Program-made: the position numbers and the translations under genes | Notes under the pieces: generated by a model | What the model saw: the letters and a program-made list of their open reading frames with translations, nothing else | Database searches by the model: none | What the model was told of the DNA's origin: nothing | Origin: an uncultured Gardnerella sp. | GTDB taxonomy: Bacteria; Actinomycetota; Actinomycetes; Actinomycetales; Bifidobacteriaceae | Assembly: GCA_947252975.1 (NCBI GenBank) | Contig: CAMXWX010000002.1 | Location: 1 to 64,000 of the forward strand | Direction of reading: 5' to 3' | Length of the DNA: 64,000 nt | In this document: piece after piece, positions 53,500 through 63,353 of the stretch | How positions within the stretch are numbered: position 1 is the first letter of the stretch | Layout: each line of letters starts with the position of its first letter

Positions 53500-56076
53500 C
53501 TACGAAATACCCATGGCATCTAAACACCACGCGTTTTCGTAGCAAACTTCTTCCCACTTTTTATATCTACCAGAGCCTCCGCCGTGGCCACCTTCTGTTT
53601 CAACGCGCGCAATCGCATCCACTCCAGCCGCTTGCAATCGCGCAAGCCACTTAAGCGGTTCCGTAACAAGAACGCGAGTGTCGTTAATCGAAGACGTTAT
53701 AAGAATCTTTGGAAACTCACTTGCATCAACGTGTTCAGGCACATTCTCGTAAGGCGTATACGACTTTAGATACGCGTAATCTTGCGCATTGTGCAACGGG
53801 TCTCCCCACTCGTCCCACTCGGTAACAGTAAGCGGCAGCGAGTCGTCCAACATAGACGTAAGCGCGTCTACAAAAGGAACGTCCGCTTCGATTCCTGCGT
53901 AGCATTGCGGAGCCATATTTGCCACAGCTCCCATAAGAAGGCCGCCCGCAGAACCACCATTTGCAACAGTATGATTTGCATCAGCATACCCTGCTTGTTG
54001 CAAAGCGCGCGTAACGTCTACAAAATCCTCAAAAGTGTGTTTTTTATTGCGCCGCCTGCCATTCTCATACCACGCGCGACCCATTTCTCCGCCGCCTCGC
54101 ACATGCACTTGCGCAAAAAGCACGCCTCTGTCTAACATGCTTAAACGCGCAACAGAAAAATACGGATCGCTGCTAATCTCGTACGCTCCGTAAGCGGTTA
54201 TAAACATTGCGTTCGTTTTTGCAACAGCGTCTTTTTTCCACACTAGCGAAACTGGCACGCTCTCGCCGTCTCGAACTTTAACCCACACTCGTTTTTCTGC
54301 GTAGTCGTTTTCGTTAAAATCGCCTAAAATTTTTCCGCGCTTAAGCAAAACGCTTTCACCTGTTGCTGGGTCTAGTTCTTTTAACGCTCCAAGAGTTGCG
54401 TAACTTGAGCAAGAATAACGTATTTTTGGCGCTTCATAACACGGATTTCCCGTTGCTCCAATAAGGCTGATTCTGCTATTTTTGGCTTGTTCAAGACTTA
54501 TTTTAGACAATTCTTTGCGAGCGCTAGTGGAACGGAAGCTTGCGACTTTTGCGCAAGAATCGCTAGCCTCCAACGAATCGTTAAGCGCCAAAGAATCGCA
54601 AGAAACCGCGCAATCGAAAGAATCTCCTACAAACCCATCTTCTTTTACAAGACGGAATCTCCATGGGCAGCCAGTCTTAAAATCTTCAACGGCATTGCTT
54701 TTAGTCATAACTGCCAATTGAGGCAAGCCATTCGCGCGGAAAGAAAGAGCAACGTAATTTTTATAAACGCTTAAACCATCTACGCTCAAGCCGCGCAATC
54801 CTTGCAAAATCTTAGGATTTTTGCTGTTGTAATACGGCGCACTAATGGCCTTTTTACTCGCGCCTTTTTCTATTAAATCGCCATTTTGGCATCCGTATGG
54901 AGACCCTTGCGCAACGCAGATGCCTTCGCCAATGTTAAATGGCATTGAATCCGCAGAGTGCTTCCGCAAATCTATAACATCAATTTGAAAATTAGGATTT
55001 TTAAGATTGTGGCTTACAAACATTAGTGGAATATCTTTGCCATCTTGCCCAGCATTTTCAAAGCACGCAAACGAAACGTCGTATTCTACGTTTTCTATAG
55101 GCTTAAGAACCATTCTAAAATCGCCTTCTGGAGTGCTTAGAGGCAGCATTAACACGCGTGAAGTGGTTTTAGAACTGCTGTTTATAATAACACTTCGCTC
55201 GTCGAAGCTTTCGTACACGCTAACAAAAAAGCGTTCGTCTAAATCTTCAAAAACTTTAACGTCATTTTCTACACTTGTTCCAACCTTATGCCTAAACACT
55301 TGGTATGGCCTCCAAGCACTATCTAAAGTTACGTAGAAAACCCATTTTCCATCTGGCGTTAAAAGCGCAGAAGATATGCCTTTTATGCAATCCGAAAGTG
55401 TTACAAAACTACTGTTATAGCGAGTGATGTAATCGGCACTTTCGCTACCATTTTCTTCGATATTTTCGCCATTTTTGCAATCAAAATCGCCACTTTTCTC
55501 CGCGCAAAAATCGCGAATATAAAAGTCAAATCTTTCATCGCCCTTAGAGTCAACTCCAAACAGCATTCGCTTACCATCTAAGCTAATATCCATTCCACCA
55601 AGCTGAAAGAATCCGCCATTAAAACGGTTAGCTTCTATATTTGCGTCAAAAATAACCTCTTCGCATGGCGTTTGACCAGCATGAGCGTGCTCATCTATAA
55701 CAGGTGGATTCCAATCATCTTCGCTTTTAATTTTCATACGGCATTGAACGCCATATTGTTTGCCTTCTTCTGTTCTAACGTAATACCAATAGCCGTCCAT
55801 GCGCGTTGGAACCGACATATCTGTTTCTTGAATACGGCTCTTTAACTCACTAAACAAATGTTTACGTAAAGTCTCTAAACTAGAAACGCGTTTGCTAGTG
55901 TACTCATTTTGAGCATCAATATACTCGCGCAACTCCTTGGATTTAGTGTTACTCATCCATGCATATTCGTCTACGAATACATCGTTATGAAACTTACGAA
56001 CGTAGTCAACTCGTTTTGCAAGAAGTGGCTTTTTAACAGTATTAAAATCACTAACTTTTAGCGAACTATCTTCCAT
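53500..56076 (-). CDS. ptrB: Oligopeptidase B-like S9 serine peptidase
   Basis: An 858-residue cytosolic peptidase of the prolyl oligopeptidase family. An N-terminal propeller region (about 90-560) starts with VFVDEYAWM and precedes the alpha/beta hydrolase domain. The catalytic Ser is in NGGSAGGLLMGA (about 709), the Asp in NDTRVLVTEPLKW (about 796) and the His in VETEGGHGGGSGR (about 835). It cleaves short peptides, usually after basic residues. It is longer than typical (about 690-720) owing to inserts between propeller strands, for example around residues 190-215 and 470-540. Confidence 0.92.
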   Translation of the reverse strand: MEDSSLKVSDFNTVKKPLLAKRVDYVRKFHNDVFVDEYAWMSNTKSKELREYIDAQNEYTSKRVSSLETLRKHLFSELKSRIQETDMSVPTRMDGYWYYVRTEEGKQYGVQCRMKIKSEDDWNPPVIDEHAHAGQTPCEEVIFDANIEANRFNGGFFQLGGMDISLDGKRMLFGVDSKGDERFDFYIRDFCAEKSGDFDCKNGENIEENGSESADYITRYNSSFVTLSDCIKGISSALLTPDGKWVFYVTLDSAWRPYQVFRHKVGTSVENDVKVFEDLDERFFVSVYESFDERSVIINSSSKTTSRVLMLPLSTPEGDFRMVLKPIENVEYDVSFACFENAGQDGKDIPLMFVSHNLKNPNFQIDVIDLRKHSADSMPFNIGEGICVAQGSPYGCQNGDLIEKGASKKAISAPYYNSKNPKILQGLRGLSVDGLSVYKNYVALSFRANGLPQLAVMTKSNAVEDFKTGCPWRFRLVKEDGFVGDSFDCAVSCDSLALNDSLEASDSCAKVASFRSTSARKELSKISLEQAKNSRISLIGATGNPCYEAPKIRYSCSSYATLGALKELDPATGESVLLKRGKILGDFNENDYAEKRVWVKVRDGESVPVSLVWKKDAVAKTNAMFITAYGAYEISSDPYFSVARLSMLDRGVLFAQVHVRGGGEMGRAWYENGRRRNKKHTFEDFVDVTRALQQAGYADANHTVANGGSAGGLLMGAVANMAPQCYAGIEADVPFVDALTSMLDDSLPLTVTEWDEWGDPLHNAQDYAYLKSYTPYENVPEHVDASEFPKILITSSINDTRVLVTEPLKWLARLQAAGVDAIARVETEGGHGGGSGRYKKWEEVCYENAWCLDAMGIS

Positions 56077-56080
56077 TTAT

Positions 56081-56152
56081 AACCTTTACAATCTTTATGA
56101 TCTTTACAACACTTAAAATACTTACAACACTTACAACACTTAGAACACTTAA
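56081..56152. repeat. Eight 9-bp tandem units
   Basis: aacctttac, aatctttat, gatctttac, aacacttaa, aatacttac, aacacttac, aacacttag, aacacttaa. They fill the spacer between the App1 stop (56172) and the S9 peptidase start (56076). Confidence 0.8.
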
Positions 56153-56171
56153 AATCAGTCTTTGATTAAAA

Positions 56172-57482
56172 TCATTCTTTGTAATTAACAGAATCCATAA
56201 TAAACGGAATCATAATATCTTCTAGCAAATTGCCATTTTGAGCAGCAAAGAATGGAACACCTTCAAAAGTACCAGCTGCACCCTTAGCTTCAACAAAAAT
56301 ATCATTGCAAGTTTTAGCAACTCTAGAAGATGCAAGAGTCACACCAAAATTCTTAGACATGTTTCGCCTGAAATCAACCAAAGTTGCGTCTTTTTTAAGC
56401 TGACGTATGCCAACAGCAAGAACGCGATTGGGGAATTTTTCAATGATTTTTGCATAAGTCGAAGGGTCTTTTTGACCGTCATCTCCAATAAGAACAAATC
56501 GCATGTCTGGAAAATCATCCATAAGCTGTTGAGCAAACTCGAGCTTGTGCTGTGGTCCAGTTGGAACAAAAGTCTTAGGACGCGGGTCTAAATCCCTAAG
56601 AAGAAGAGGTCCTGCAGGAAAACCTTCGCGCAAAATAAAGTGTCGAATTGAAGCTTCCACATTCCAAGGAGAATTGGAAAGGTAGAAGAAAGGGGTGCTA
56701 GGAATTGAATCCTTAATACGCCTAAAAAAGTGACTCATTCCATCAACAGCATGCCTATGTTCAGGATTCATAATAAGCAAATTGTAAGCAGCTCTAAGAG
56801 GAGAAGGCGCTTGAGTGACCATAATAGTATCGTCAACGTCGGAAATAATACCTAAAGGCGTTTGCTCCGATATAACAAACATGCTTGCTTCAACAGCATT
56901 GCGATTATCAACCGTGTACGAAACCTTGTGTTCGCCTGGCAAAAGCGACCTTTCGGTAACCAAATCCAAGTAACCCGAACAATCCGAAACGCAATATTCT
57001 GCGCTACTGTTATACGCAGAATCTGGCTTATCGTACACGGAAGAATCGCCAACTTGCGCCCATTCAACAGCAACGTTATCAATACTTAGAGCAACCTTAA
57101 CACGAATTGCAGGAACAACAAGCATCGCGTAAATACCGCGCTTTAAAGCGGAATGATGACCAGCTTTAGGCGCTAGAACAGTTCGGCAAATCAAGCGCGC
57201 GTAGCGATCTGTACCGTAACCAATGTATGGCTCAACGCTAGGAAACCATCCAAAATGCCGAGCGATTTTGCCACTTATGCGCACCCAAAGTCCAAAGCTA
57301 GACGTTGCAAACTTTCTAGCAAATTGAACAATCGGAGGTTTTTTATCTAAGCGCTCTTCGCTAGAAGGAGCATCAAACAGCGTTTCTGTAACACGAACCT
57401 GAATCGGAGTGCTACTAACTCTTCTAGATGCAGCAGGCAAATCGCCCTTCAAATTTGCTGCTTTATTAGCGTACTGGTCCAT
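56172..57482 (-). CDS. App1-family phosphatase (DUF2183)
   Basis: A 436-residue protein whose C-terminal half matches the App1 phosphatidate-phosphatase domain: GIISDVDDTIMVTQAP (HAD motif DxDDT, near 215), FFYLSNSPWNVE (near 270) and FVLIGDDGQKDPSTY (near 328). The N-terminal half is not recognised beyond its link to this family. I choose the ATG at 57482, nine bases after GGAG, which overlaps the end of the L,D-transpeptidase gene by 17 bases. It may dephosphorylate a lipid, and the lipid kinase gene is close (59243). Confidence 0.88.
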   Translation of the reverse strand: MDQYANKAANLKGDLPAASRRVSSTPIQVRVTETLFDAPSSEERLDKKPPIVQFARKFATSSFGLWVRISGKIARHFGWFPSVEPYIGYGTDRYARLICRTVLAPKAGHHSALKRGIYAMLVVPAIRVKVALSIDNVAVEWAQVGDSSVYDKPDSAYNSSAEYCVSDCSGYLDLVTERSLLPGEHKVSYTVDNRNAVEASMFVISEQTPLGIISDVDDTIMVTQAPSPLRAAYNLLIMNPEHRHAVDGMSHFFRRIKDSIPSTPFFYLSNSPWNVEASIRHFILREGFPAGPLLLRDLDPRPKTFVPTGPQHKLEFAQQLMDDFPDMRFVLIGDDGQKDPSTYAKIIEKFPNRVLAVGIRQLKKDATLVDFRRNMSKNFGVTLASSRVAKTCNDIFVEAKGAAGTFEGVPFFAAQNGNLLEDIMIPFIMDSVNYKE

Positions 57483-58986
57483 CTGGTTGTTCTCCAACAA
57501 CTTCCACAACTGTTCCGCGAGGGCAGTTTTCAAACACCCACTTTGCATCTTGCTCATACATGTTTATGCACCCATGAGAACCGTACTTTGCAGGATATCC
57601 TTGAGATATACCAACATTGTTCCAAAGAGCTGTATGGAATGAGATTCCGCCGTTAAAGTAGCTAACCCAAGTAATTCCAGGCAAGAAATACCTAGAGCCG
57701 TTTCGGTTAAATCCGCGCATATCTTGCACTCGGTAGCGCAAGTAAATAAAGTACGTTCCGTTTGGCGTTTCGTAATAACCGTTTGAGCCACTGCAAACTG
57801 GGAATGTTTTAAGAAGCTGATCGTCTTTGTAAACGCTTATTGTTTGGTTTGACTTGTTAACAACAACGCGCATGTCAACAGTCTTTTTTTCGATTCCAAA
57901 CTTAACAACGTTTGTTGGAACACTAAGCTTTGCATCTGCCGACTTTTCTACAGCTTGAACAACTTTATTTGCAAAGTCTTTAGAATACTTAACTTCTATG
58001 CCGTTTTCACCCTTAAGCGTTGTTAATATAAACTTTCCTTGCTTGTTGTATGTATCTTCTTGGTCTACTTTTTGTTGATTAAGATTCTTAGCAAGCTCTT
58101 TAGAAAGCCATGCGTTGGCAGCAGACGAATCAACCTTGTACGAAATCTTCTTTTTTGCACAATCTGCATCAATCTTAATCCAAGATGCTAAAACAGCCTT
58201 TGAAAGCGTAAAATCTTTTGAATCGCCATTATCTAACGTAATTTTTTTAGATAGCAAATTATTGAGTTGATCAACAGTTTTCTGCGCTACATCACGCTTA
58301 ATTGGAGCTTCTACCTTACGAGAGCCAACCGTAACTTTTACTGTTTTACCAGGATTTTCTAGAACGCGCTTAATTGCCTCACGAACTGGCAAAGTTATAA
58401 TCGTACGGCCTGGAACACCATCTTCTACAACATAAGAGTTAGAAGAAGAATCGAACTTAGCTGTATACGGCATTGCCCTATCTTTTTCGCTAACAAACTT
58501 TTTAACAATGTACGCGTCCATGCTTTCGTTGTCTAACTTGGCTTTAAGCCCAACGTTTTCTTGCAACCAAGGCATAAGCATTGTAAACACGTTATTGTGC
58601 TTTGCGCGCATAACGTTTTGCACAGTTGCGCTTTTATCTACACTTACCGATAAGTCTTTAAGTGTTTCAACAGAGCTTTTTCCAGAATCGTCTTTAATCT
58701 CAATCTTTGTGTTTTCAATCGCCCTATTTACAGCATCTGTGACTTTTTCAATCTGCGCGCCCGAAACTTCACTGCTGCCAGCAAAATGCACTCCAGGAGC
58801 AACACGGTTATGGAAGTATGCTTGCGACCCTACAAAAGCCGCAACTACAAGTATTAAGAAAATAATAAACGAGTAAAGCAATACAAGCGCAGACTTATTG
58901 CCTTTAACACGTTTTTTCGATACTTCAAATTGTTCAGTATCGTCGGATTCAAAAACGCTCATATTATTTTCTTGCGATTCAGACAT
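57466..58986 (-). CDS. L,D-transpeptidase (YkuD) with N-terminal peptidoglycan-binding domains
   Basis: A 506-residue wall enzyme. A cytoplasmic head (about 1-30) and one membrane anchor (about 31-53) precede two PG4/VanW-like repeats (about 75-370). The YkuD domain (about 372-495) contains SFHTALWNNVG and SHGCINMYEQDAKW, where Cys is catalytic. It forms 3-3 peptidoglycan cross-links or attaches proteins to the wall. Its stop overlaps the App1 start. Confidence 0.93.
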   Translation of the reverse strand: MSESQENNMSVFESDDTEQFEVSKKRVKGNKSALVLLYSFIIFLILVVAAFVGSQAYFHNRVAPGVHFAGSSEVSGAQIEKVTDAVNRAIENTKIEIKDDSGKSSVETLKDLSVSVDKSATVQNVMRAKHNNVFTMLMPWLQENVGLKAKLDNESMDAYIVKKFVSEKDRAMPYTAKFDSSSNSYVVEDGVPGRTIITLPVREAIKRVLENPGKTVKVTVGSRKVEAPIKRDVAQKTVDQLNNLLSKKITLDNGDSKDFTLSKAVLASWIKIDADCAKKKISYKVDSSAANAWLSKELAKNLNQQKVDQEDTYNKQGKFILTTLKGENGIEVKYSKDFANKVVQAVEKSADAKLSVPTNVVKFGIEKKTVDMRVVVNKSNQTISVYKDDQLLKTFPVCSGSNGYYETPNGTYFIYLRYRVQDMRGFNRNGSRYFLPGITWVSYFNGGISFHTALWNNVGISQGYPAKYGSHGCINMYEQDAKWVFENCPRGTVVEVVGEQPDGPVR

Positions 58987-59242
58987 AACTTTAAACCCCT
59001 GCTAGTTCTACGCGCAAAACGCATGGTGCAAGCTTATCACTTGCTTAGCATATAAAAATCATATAAATGGCACTAACTAAGCAAACATGCCAACGTCAAA
59101 ATGTAATTAAGCGCATAATCAAGCTCATAATCAATGCGCTAATCAAATGCCGCAACGCGCTAAATAACGCAATAAGTGATGAAAATGTAAAGAAATAATC
59201 AAATTTTATAAATATTGTCAAAATAATGTCCATATATTAAAG

Positions 59243-60397
59243 ATGTGTGCAAGAATAATAAATATGCCAGATATGCCAATTCAAGCAACAATTGCGTTAA
59301 TGGTGATTGTTTTTGCGCTAGTTTTTGCGCCATTCGTCATCATGATAGTTACGCGTACCCTGAAGAAGCATCATTTAGCAGAAAAACTGGCAGAAAGGCA
59401 TGGAGACAGCGTTCACTATGCTTTTATACTAAATCCTTCTAAACCGCAAGCCGAAGAATACCGAAAAAGCATTAAAGATTACTGTGCTTCTAACAATCTT
59501 ACTTACGAAATAATAGATACACAGCTTAATAAAGACGGGCGCGAATGCGCGCTAGAAGCTTTGAAAAATGGCGCAAACGTTGTTGTTGCAGTTGGCGGAG
59601 ATGGCACTGTTAGAACGGTTGCGAGCGCAGTTAGCGGAACGAACCACGCAATGGGGATAATTCCAATTGGAACGGGAAATTTGTTTGCGCGAAACATGGG
59701 GATTCCTGTAGACAATGTTCAAGCTGCGCTAAGGGTGGCCACTAGCCATGGATCTAGGTTTGTTGACGTTGGTCGCGTTTTTATACTCGATAAGCCGTAC
59801 GAAGACCACGGTCACGCGTTTTTGATTATTGCGGGAATTGGATTCGACGCGCTTATGATAGACGACACTAATCCTGCACTTAAAAAGAACATAAGCTGGC
59901 TTGCATACTTTGTTGCAGGTGTTAAACACTTATTTGCGCCAAAATACCGCGGAGACGTTACTTTTACGCGCAAAGATGGAACGGATTACACATCTAGTGC
60001 AATATCTTTCCGCACGCTTATGGCTGGAAATTGCGGCCAGATTCCAATGTTTTCACTTATGCCAGATGCAGCTTACGACGATGGCATACTCGACTTTGAG
60101 ATTATTGACACTTCTGGCGGATTAATTGGATGGGCTAACTTGTTTGGAGATGTTGTGCACCAAACCGTTACAGGAAAAGCGCAACAAAGCCCACTTTCTA
60201 CAAACTCCAAGATTGACCAATCGCAGGGTGTTGAAGCCGAAGTTAAGCTAGAACGGCCTGCTCCTGTGCAGGTTGATGGAGATATTTTAGGCTACACAAA
60301 ACACTTGCGTTTTAGCGTAGATAAAAGAGCATTATGCGTGCGTGTGCCAGAGAGTTTGCAATCTTCTTTAACCCAAAATACCGCCGACTTACATTAA
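59243..60397 (+). CDS. Diacylglycerol kinase-family lipid kinase
   Basis: A 384-residue protein. One N-terminal membrane segment (about 10-35) is followed by the DAGK catalytic domain with VAVGGDGTVRTVASAV (about 113-128), IPIGTGNLFARNMGIP (about 140-155) and, late, VQVDGDILGY. It transfers phosphate to diacylglycerol or a related lipid. TATATT at 59233-59238 ends four bases before the ATG, and there is no Shine-Dalgarno, so the first ATG could be leaderless; the ATG seven codons in (59264) is an alternative. Confidence 0.92.
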   Translation: MCARIINMPDMPIQATIALMVIVFALVFAPFVIMIVTRTLKKHHLAEKLAERHGDSVHYAFILNPSKPQAEEYRKSIKDYCASNNLTYEIIDTQLNKDGRECALEALKNGANVVVAVGGDGTVRTVASAVSGTNHAMGIIPIGTGNLFARNMGIPVDNVQAALRVATSHGSRFVDVGRVFILDKPYEDHGHAFLIIAGIGFDALMIDDTNPALKKNISWLAYFVAGVKHLFAPKYRGDVTFTRKDGTDYTSSAISFRTLMAGNCGQIPMFSLMPDAAYDDGILDFEIIDTSGGLIGWANLFGDVVHQTVTGKAQQSPLSTNSKIDQSQGVEAEVKLERPAPVQVDGDILGYTKHLRFSVDKRALCVRVPESLQSSLTQNTADLH

Positions 60398-60427
60398 AAT
60401 ACCGTCGCCGTGGCAAAATAAAAAATT

Positions 60428-62101
60428 ATGGTAGCAAAAAATGCGGGAATGCCCGCCACCCCAGAAGATCTAGTAGACGTTGACGCTTTGATTTGCGCTT
60501 ACTACGATGAAGTTCCAAATTCCAATATTCCAGAACAGCGCGTTATTTTCGGCACGTCTGGTCACCGTGGTTCTGCGTTAAAAACTTCGTTTAACGAAGC
60601 TCACATTGTTGCAATCACACAAGCCATTGCCGAATATCGCAAGAAGGCTGGCGTAACTGGCCCACTTTATATTGGTAGAGATACGCACGCTCTTTCCGAG
60701 CCTGCTCAAAAAACCGCTATTGAGGTTTTGGTTGCTAACGGCGTTCACGTTCGTGTGGACTCGCGCGGCGACTTTGTTCCAACGCCTGTTGTGTCGCAAG
60801 CTATTTTGACGCATAATCGCGCAGCTGATGGCACTCAGCGTTTTAGCGGCGAAGGTTTGGCAGATGGCATCGTAGTAACTCCTTCACACAATCCTCCAAC
60901 CGACGGCGGTTTTAAGTACGACCCTGTAACTGGCGGCCCTGCCCCAGCAGACGTAACTAATGCGATTGCAAACCGCGCAAACGAATTGCTCGACAATTAC
61001 AAGTACGTTAAGCGCGTGCCTTTCGAGGAAGCAATCAAGTCTGATTTGGTTGAAGGCTTCGATTACCGCGAACACTACGTTAGCGATTTAGCAAACGTTA
61101 TTGACTTCGATGTAATTCGCTCTAGCGGTGTGCGCTTGGGAATTGACCCACTCGGCGGCGCAAGCGTAAACTACTGGCCACTTATGAACGAAAAGTACGG
61201 CTTAAACATTGGCGTTGTGCGCCCAGATGTTGACCCAACTTGGCGATTCATGACAATTGACCACGATGGCAAGATTCGTATGGATCCAAGCTCCCCTTAC
61301 GCAATGAAGGGCTTAGTTGATCAGCTTAACGCTGGCGCTTGGGATAAGTACGATTTAGTTGGCGGCACCGATCCAGATGCTGACCGCCACGGAATTGTGT
61401 GCCCTAACTGGGGCGTTATGAACCCGAACCACTACATTGCAGTGTGCGTGGAGTACTTGTTCGGCGGCGCTCGCCCAGATTGGCCAAAGAATACTGCTAT
61501 CGGCAAGACGCTTGTGTCTTCTTCTTTGATTGACCGCGTAGCTGCTTCTATTAACGCTAAGCTTGTGGAAGTTCCTGTTGGCTTTAAGTGGTTTGTTGAC
61601 CCACTCTTTAGTGGCGAAGTTGCTTTCGGCGGCGAGGAAAGCTCTGGCATGAGCTTCTTGCGCAAGGATGGCCGCGTGTGGACAACCGATAAGGATGGCT
61701 TGATTCCTGATTTGCTCGCTGCAGAAATCACTGCAAAGACTGGCAAGAATCCTGCTCAGCTTCATCAAGACCAGGTTGCTCGCTTTGGCGAAAGCTGGTA
61801 CAAGCGCGTAGATACTCCAACCACTCTTGAGCAAAAGCAAAAGTTTGCAGCTCTAAGCGGAAACGACGTTGAAGCGACTAAGCTTGCTGGCGAAGATATT
61901 ACTGCAAAGCTCACTGAGGCTCCTGGAAACGGCGCTAAGATTGGCGGCTTGAAGGTTACAACTAAGAACAATTGGTTCGCTGCTCGCCCATCTGGTACCG
62001 AGAACATTTACAAGGTTTACGCTGAGTCCTTCGTTTCTCCAGAAGCGCTAGATAAGGTGCTTGAGGAAGCTACTGCTGTAGTTGACAAGGCTTTAGCGTA
62101 A
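60428..62101 (+). CDS. pgm: Phosphoglucomutase (alpha-D-glucose-1,6-bisphosphate dependent)
   Basis: A 557-residue cytosolic enzyme that interconverts glucose-1- and glucose-6-phosphate. Motifs: FGTSGHRGSALKTSF (about 41-55), the phosphoserine loop GIVVTPSHNPPTDGG (about 147-161), the metal loop GGTDPDADRHGI (about 314-325), the sugar loop FGGEESSGMSF (about 400) and the phosphate loop RPSGTENIYKVYAES (about 520). It sits 30 bases after the lipid kinase gene. It connects glycogen and galactose routes with glycolysis. Confidence 0.97.
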   Translation: MVAKNAGMPATPEDLVDVDALICAYYDEVPNSNIPEQRVIFGTSGHRGSALKTSFNEAHIVAITQAIAEYRKKAGVTGPLYIGRDTHALSEPAQKTAIEVLVANGVHVRVDSRGDFVPTPVVSQAILTHNRAADGTQRFSGEGLADGIVVTPSHNPPTDGGFKYDPVTGGPAPADVTNAIANRANELLDNYKYVKRVPFEEAIKSDLVEGFDYREHYVSDLANVIDFDVIRSSGVRLGIDPLGGASVNYWPLMNEKYGLNIGVVRPDVDPTWRFMTIDHDGKIRMDPSSPYAMKGLVDQLNAGAWDKYDLVGGTDPDADRHGIVCPNWGVMNPNHYIAVCVEYLFGGARPDWPKNTAIGKTLVSSSLIDRVAASINAKLVEVPVGFKWFVDPLFSGEVAFGGEESSGMSFLRKDGRVWTTDKDGLIPDLLAAEITAKTGKNPAQLHQDQVARFGESWYKRVDTPTTLEQKQKFAALSGNDVEATKLAGEDITAKLTEAPGNGAKIGGLKVTTKNNWFAARPSGTENIYKVYAESFVSPEALDKVLEEATAVVDKALA

Positions 62102-62139
62102 CGCTTTAATTGCGATTAGTTAAAGTTAACAGCTTCTAT

Positions 62140-62173
62140 ATGCGCTGGTTGCTGATGCTGCCAGCGCATTTTT
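62140..62173 (+). terminator. Intrinsic terminator of pgm
   Basis: A perfect 9-bp stem (atgcgctgg 62140-62148 / ccagcgcat 62161-62169) then ttttt. The ribosome site of the next gene begins right after it at 62174. Confidence 0.88.
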
Positions 62174-62186
62174 GAAAGGTTTTGCA

Positions 62187-63221
62187 ATGATTGTTGTTTC
62201 TACAGACGGATCTGCTCTAGGAAATCCAAACGGATCAATGGGCTGGGCTTGGGCAGACCACATAGACGAAGCGGGCAACGCTCACGAGCACAATCACACT
62301 GGTAACGCGGATGCAGGCGGAGCTACTAACGGCACGAATCAAATAGGCGAATTATGCGCAGTTCTAGAAGCTTTGCGAGCACATCCTGGAAGCGAGCCTT
62401 TAACAATCGAAAGCGACTCGCAATATGCGATTAATTGTGCAACAACTTGGATTCATGGTTGGAAAAAGAACGGTTGGAAAAACTCCAAAAAAGAGCCTGT
62501 AAAAAATGCAGAACTTATTCGCGCAATCGATTCGGAGATTTGCAAGCGCAAAGGCTCCGTTAAGTTCGTTTGGGTTAAGGGTCATGCTGGAAACGCTGGA
62601 AACGAGAAAGTTGACGAGCTTGCTAGAACTTATGCCGAAGATTGCCGCAGCAAATTGAAGGATGGATATTTGCCACTAGAAGGGTGGAAATCGTTGATTT
62701 CTTCCTCATATTCAGATGGCGTTGACGTTCCGCAAGACGCAAAAATGCTATTGGATGGAAAAATTTCTAGTAGCGAATACCACATTGGCAGATGCGTTGG
62801 AGAAGATATTAATCCTGATTTTAATGGCAATAATACGCGTGAAACAGAGCGTGAAACATTTAGCGATACCACTAAATACGCAAATAACAACGCTGCTTGC
62901 GACTCATCTACGCAAATCATTAATACAAATGATGAATCGCCAGCAAATGATGAATCGAAAGCCGATGAAGATTCGCATGAAAATAACGAATCCAAAAATA
63001 GCGAATCCCAAAATAAATCAGAGCAAAAATATAAAGCAGTTCCAGGATTGCGCGTATGCGGAACATTGCAATTTACGCCTGCTCCAAACACAAGCCCAAG
63101 TTTTAACGGAAATCCACGATTTATAACAGGCACAATACAGTTAAGCGGATACGTTATGCCAGATGGCACTTTTAACTTAGAACCAACTGAATTTTATATG
63201 CAAACAAATGCTAAGAAATAA
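62187..63221 (+). CDS. rnhA: RNase HI with long C-terminal extension
   Basis: A 344-residue protein. Residues 1-150 are RNase HI with catalytic residues in STDGSALGNPNGS (Asp 6), GELCAVLEALR (Glu near 54), ESDSQYAIN (Asp near 76) and WVKGHAGNAGNEKVDELAR (Asp near 142). Residues about 155-205 are conserved-looking; about 206-275 are a low-complexity Asn/Ser/Asp/Glu linker; the last 60 residues (VPGLRVCGTLQFTPAP onward) form a small unrecognised domain. The ATG at 62187 has GAAAGG eight bases upstream. rnhB at 36 kb is separate. Confidence 0.9.
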   Translation: MIVVSTDGSALGNPNGSMGWAWADHIDEAGNAHEHNHTGNADAGGATNGTNQIGELCAVLEALRAHPGSEPLTIESDSQYAINCATTWIHGWKKNGWKNSKKEPVKNAELIRAIDSEICKRKGSVKFVWVKGHAGNAGNEKVDELARTYAEDCRSKLKDGYLPLEGWKSLISSSYSDGVDVPQDAKMLLDGKISSSEYHIGRCVGEDINPDFNGNNTRETERETFSDTTKYANNNAACDSSTQIINTNDESPANDESKADEDSHENNESKNSESQNKSEQKYKAVPGLRVCGTLQFTPAPNTSPSFNGNPRFITGTIQLSGYVMPDGTFNLEPTEFYMQTNAKK

Positions 63222-63353
63222 CAGAACAAAATTCTTAAAGCAGACTAATATGTAATATGTATGAAACAGATGCGATTAGCAATCACTAAAAATCGCACAT
63301 AATCGCGCAAAACAGCGCGGTAACAACCTGCAAAAGCAAGAAAGTAGGCACAC

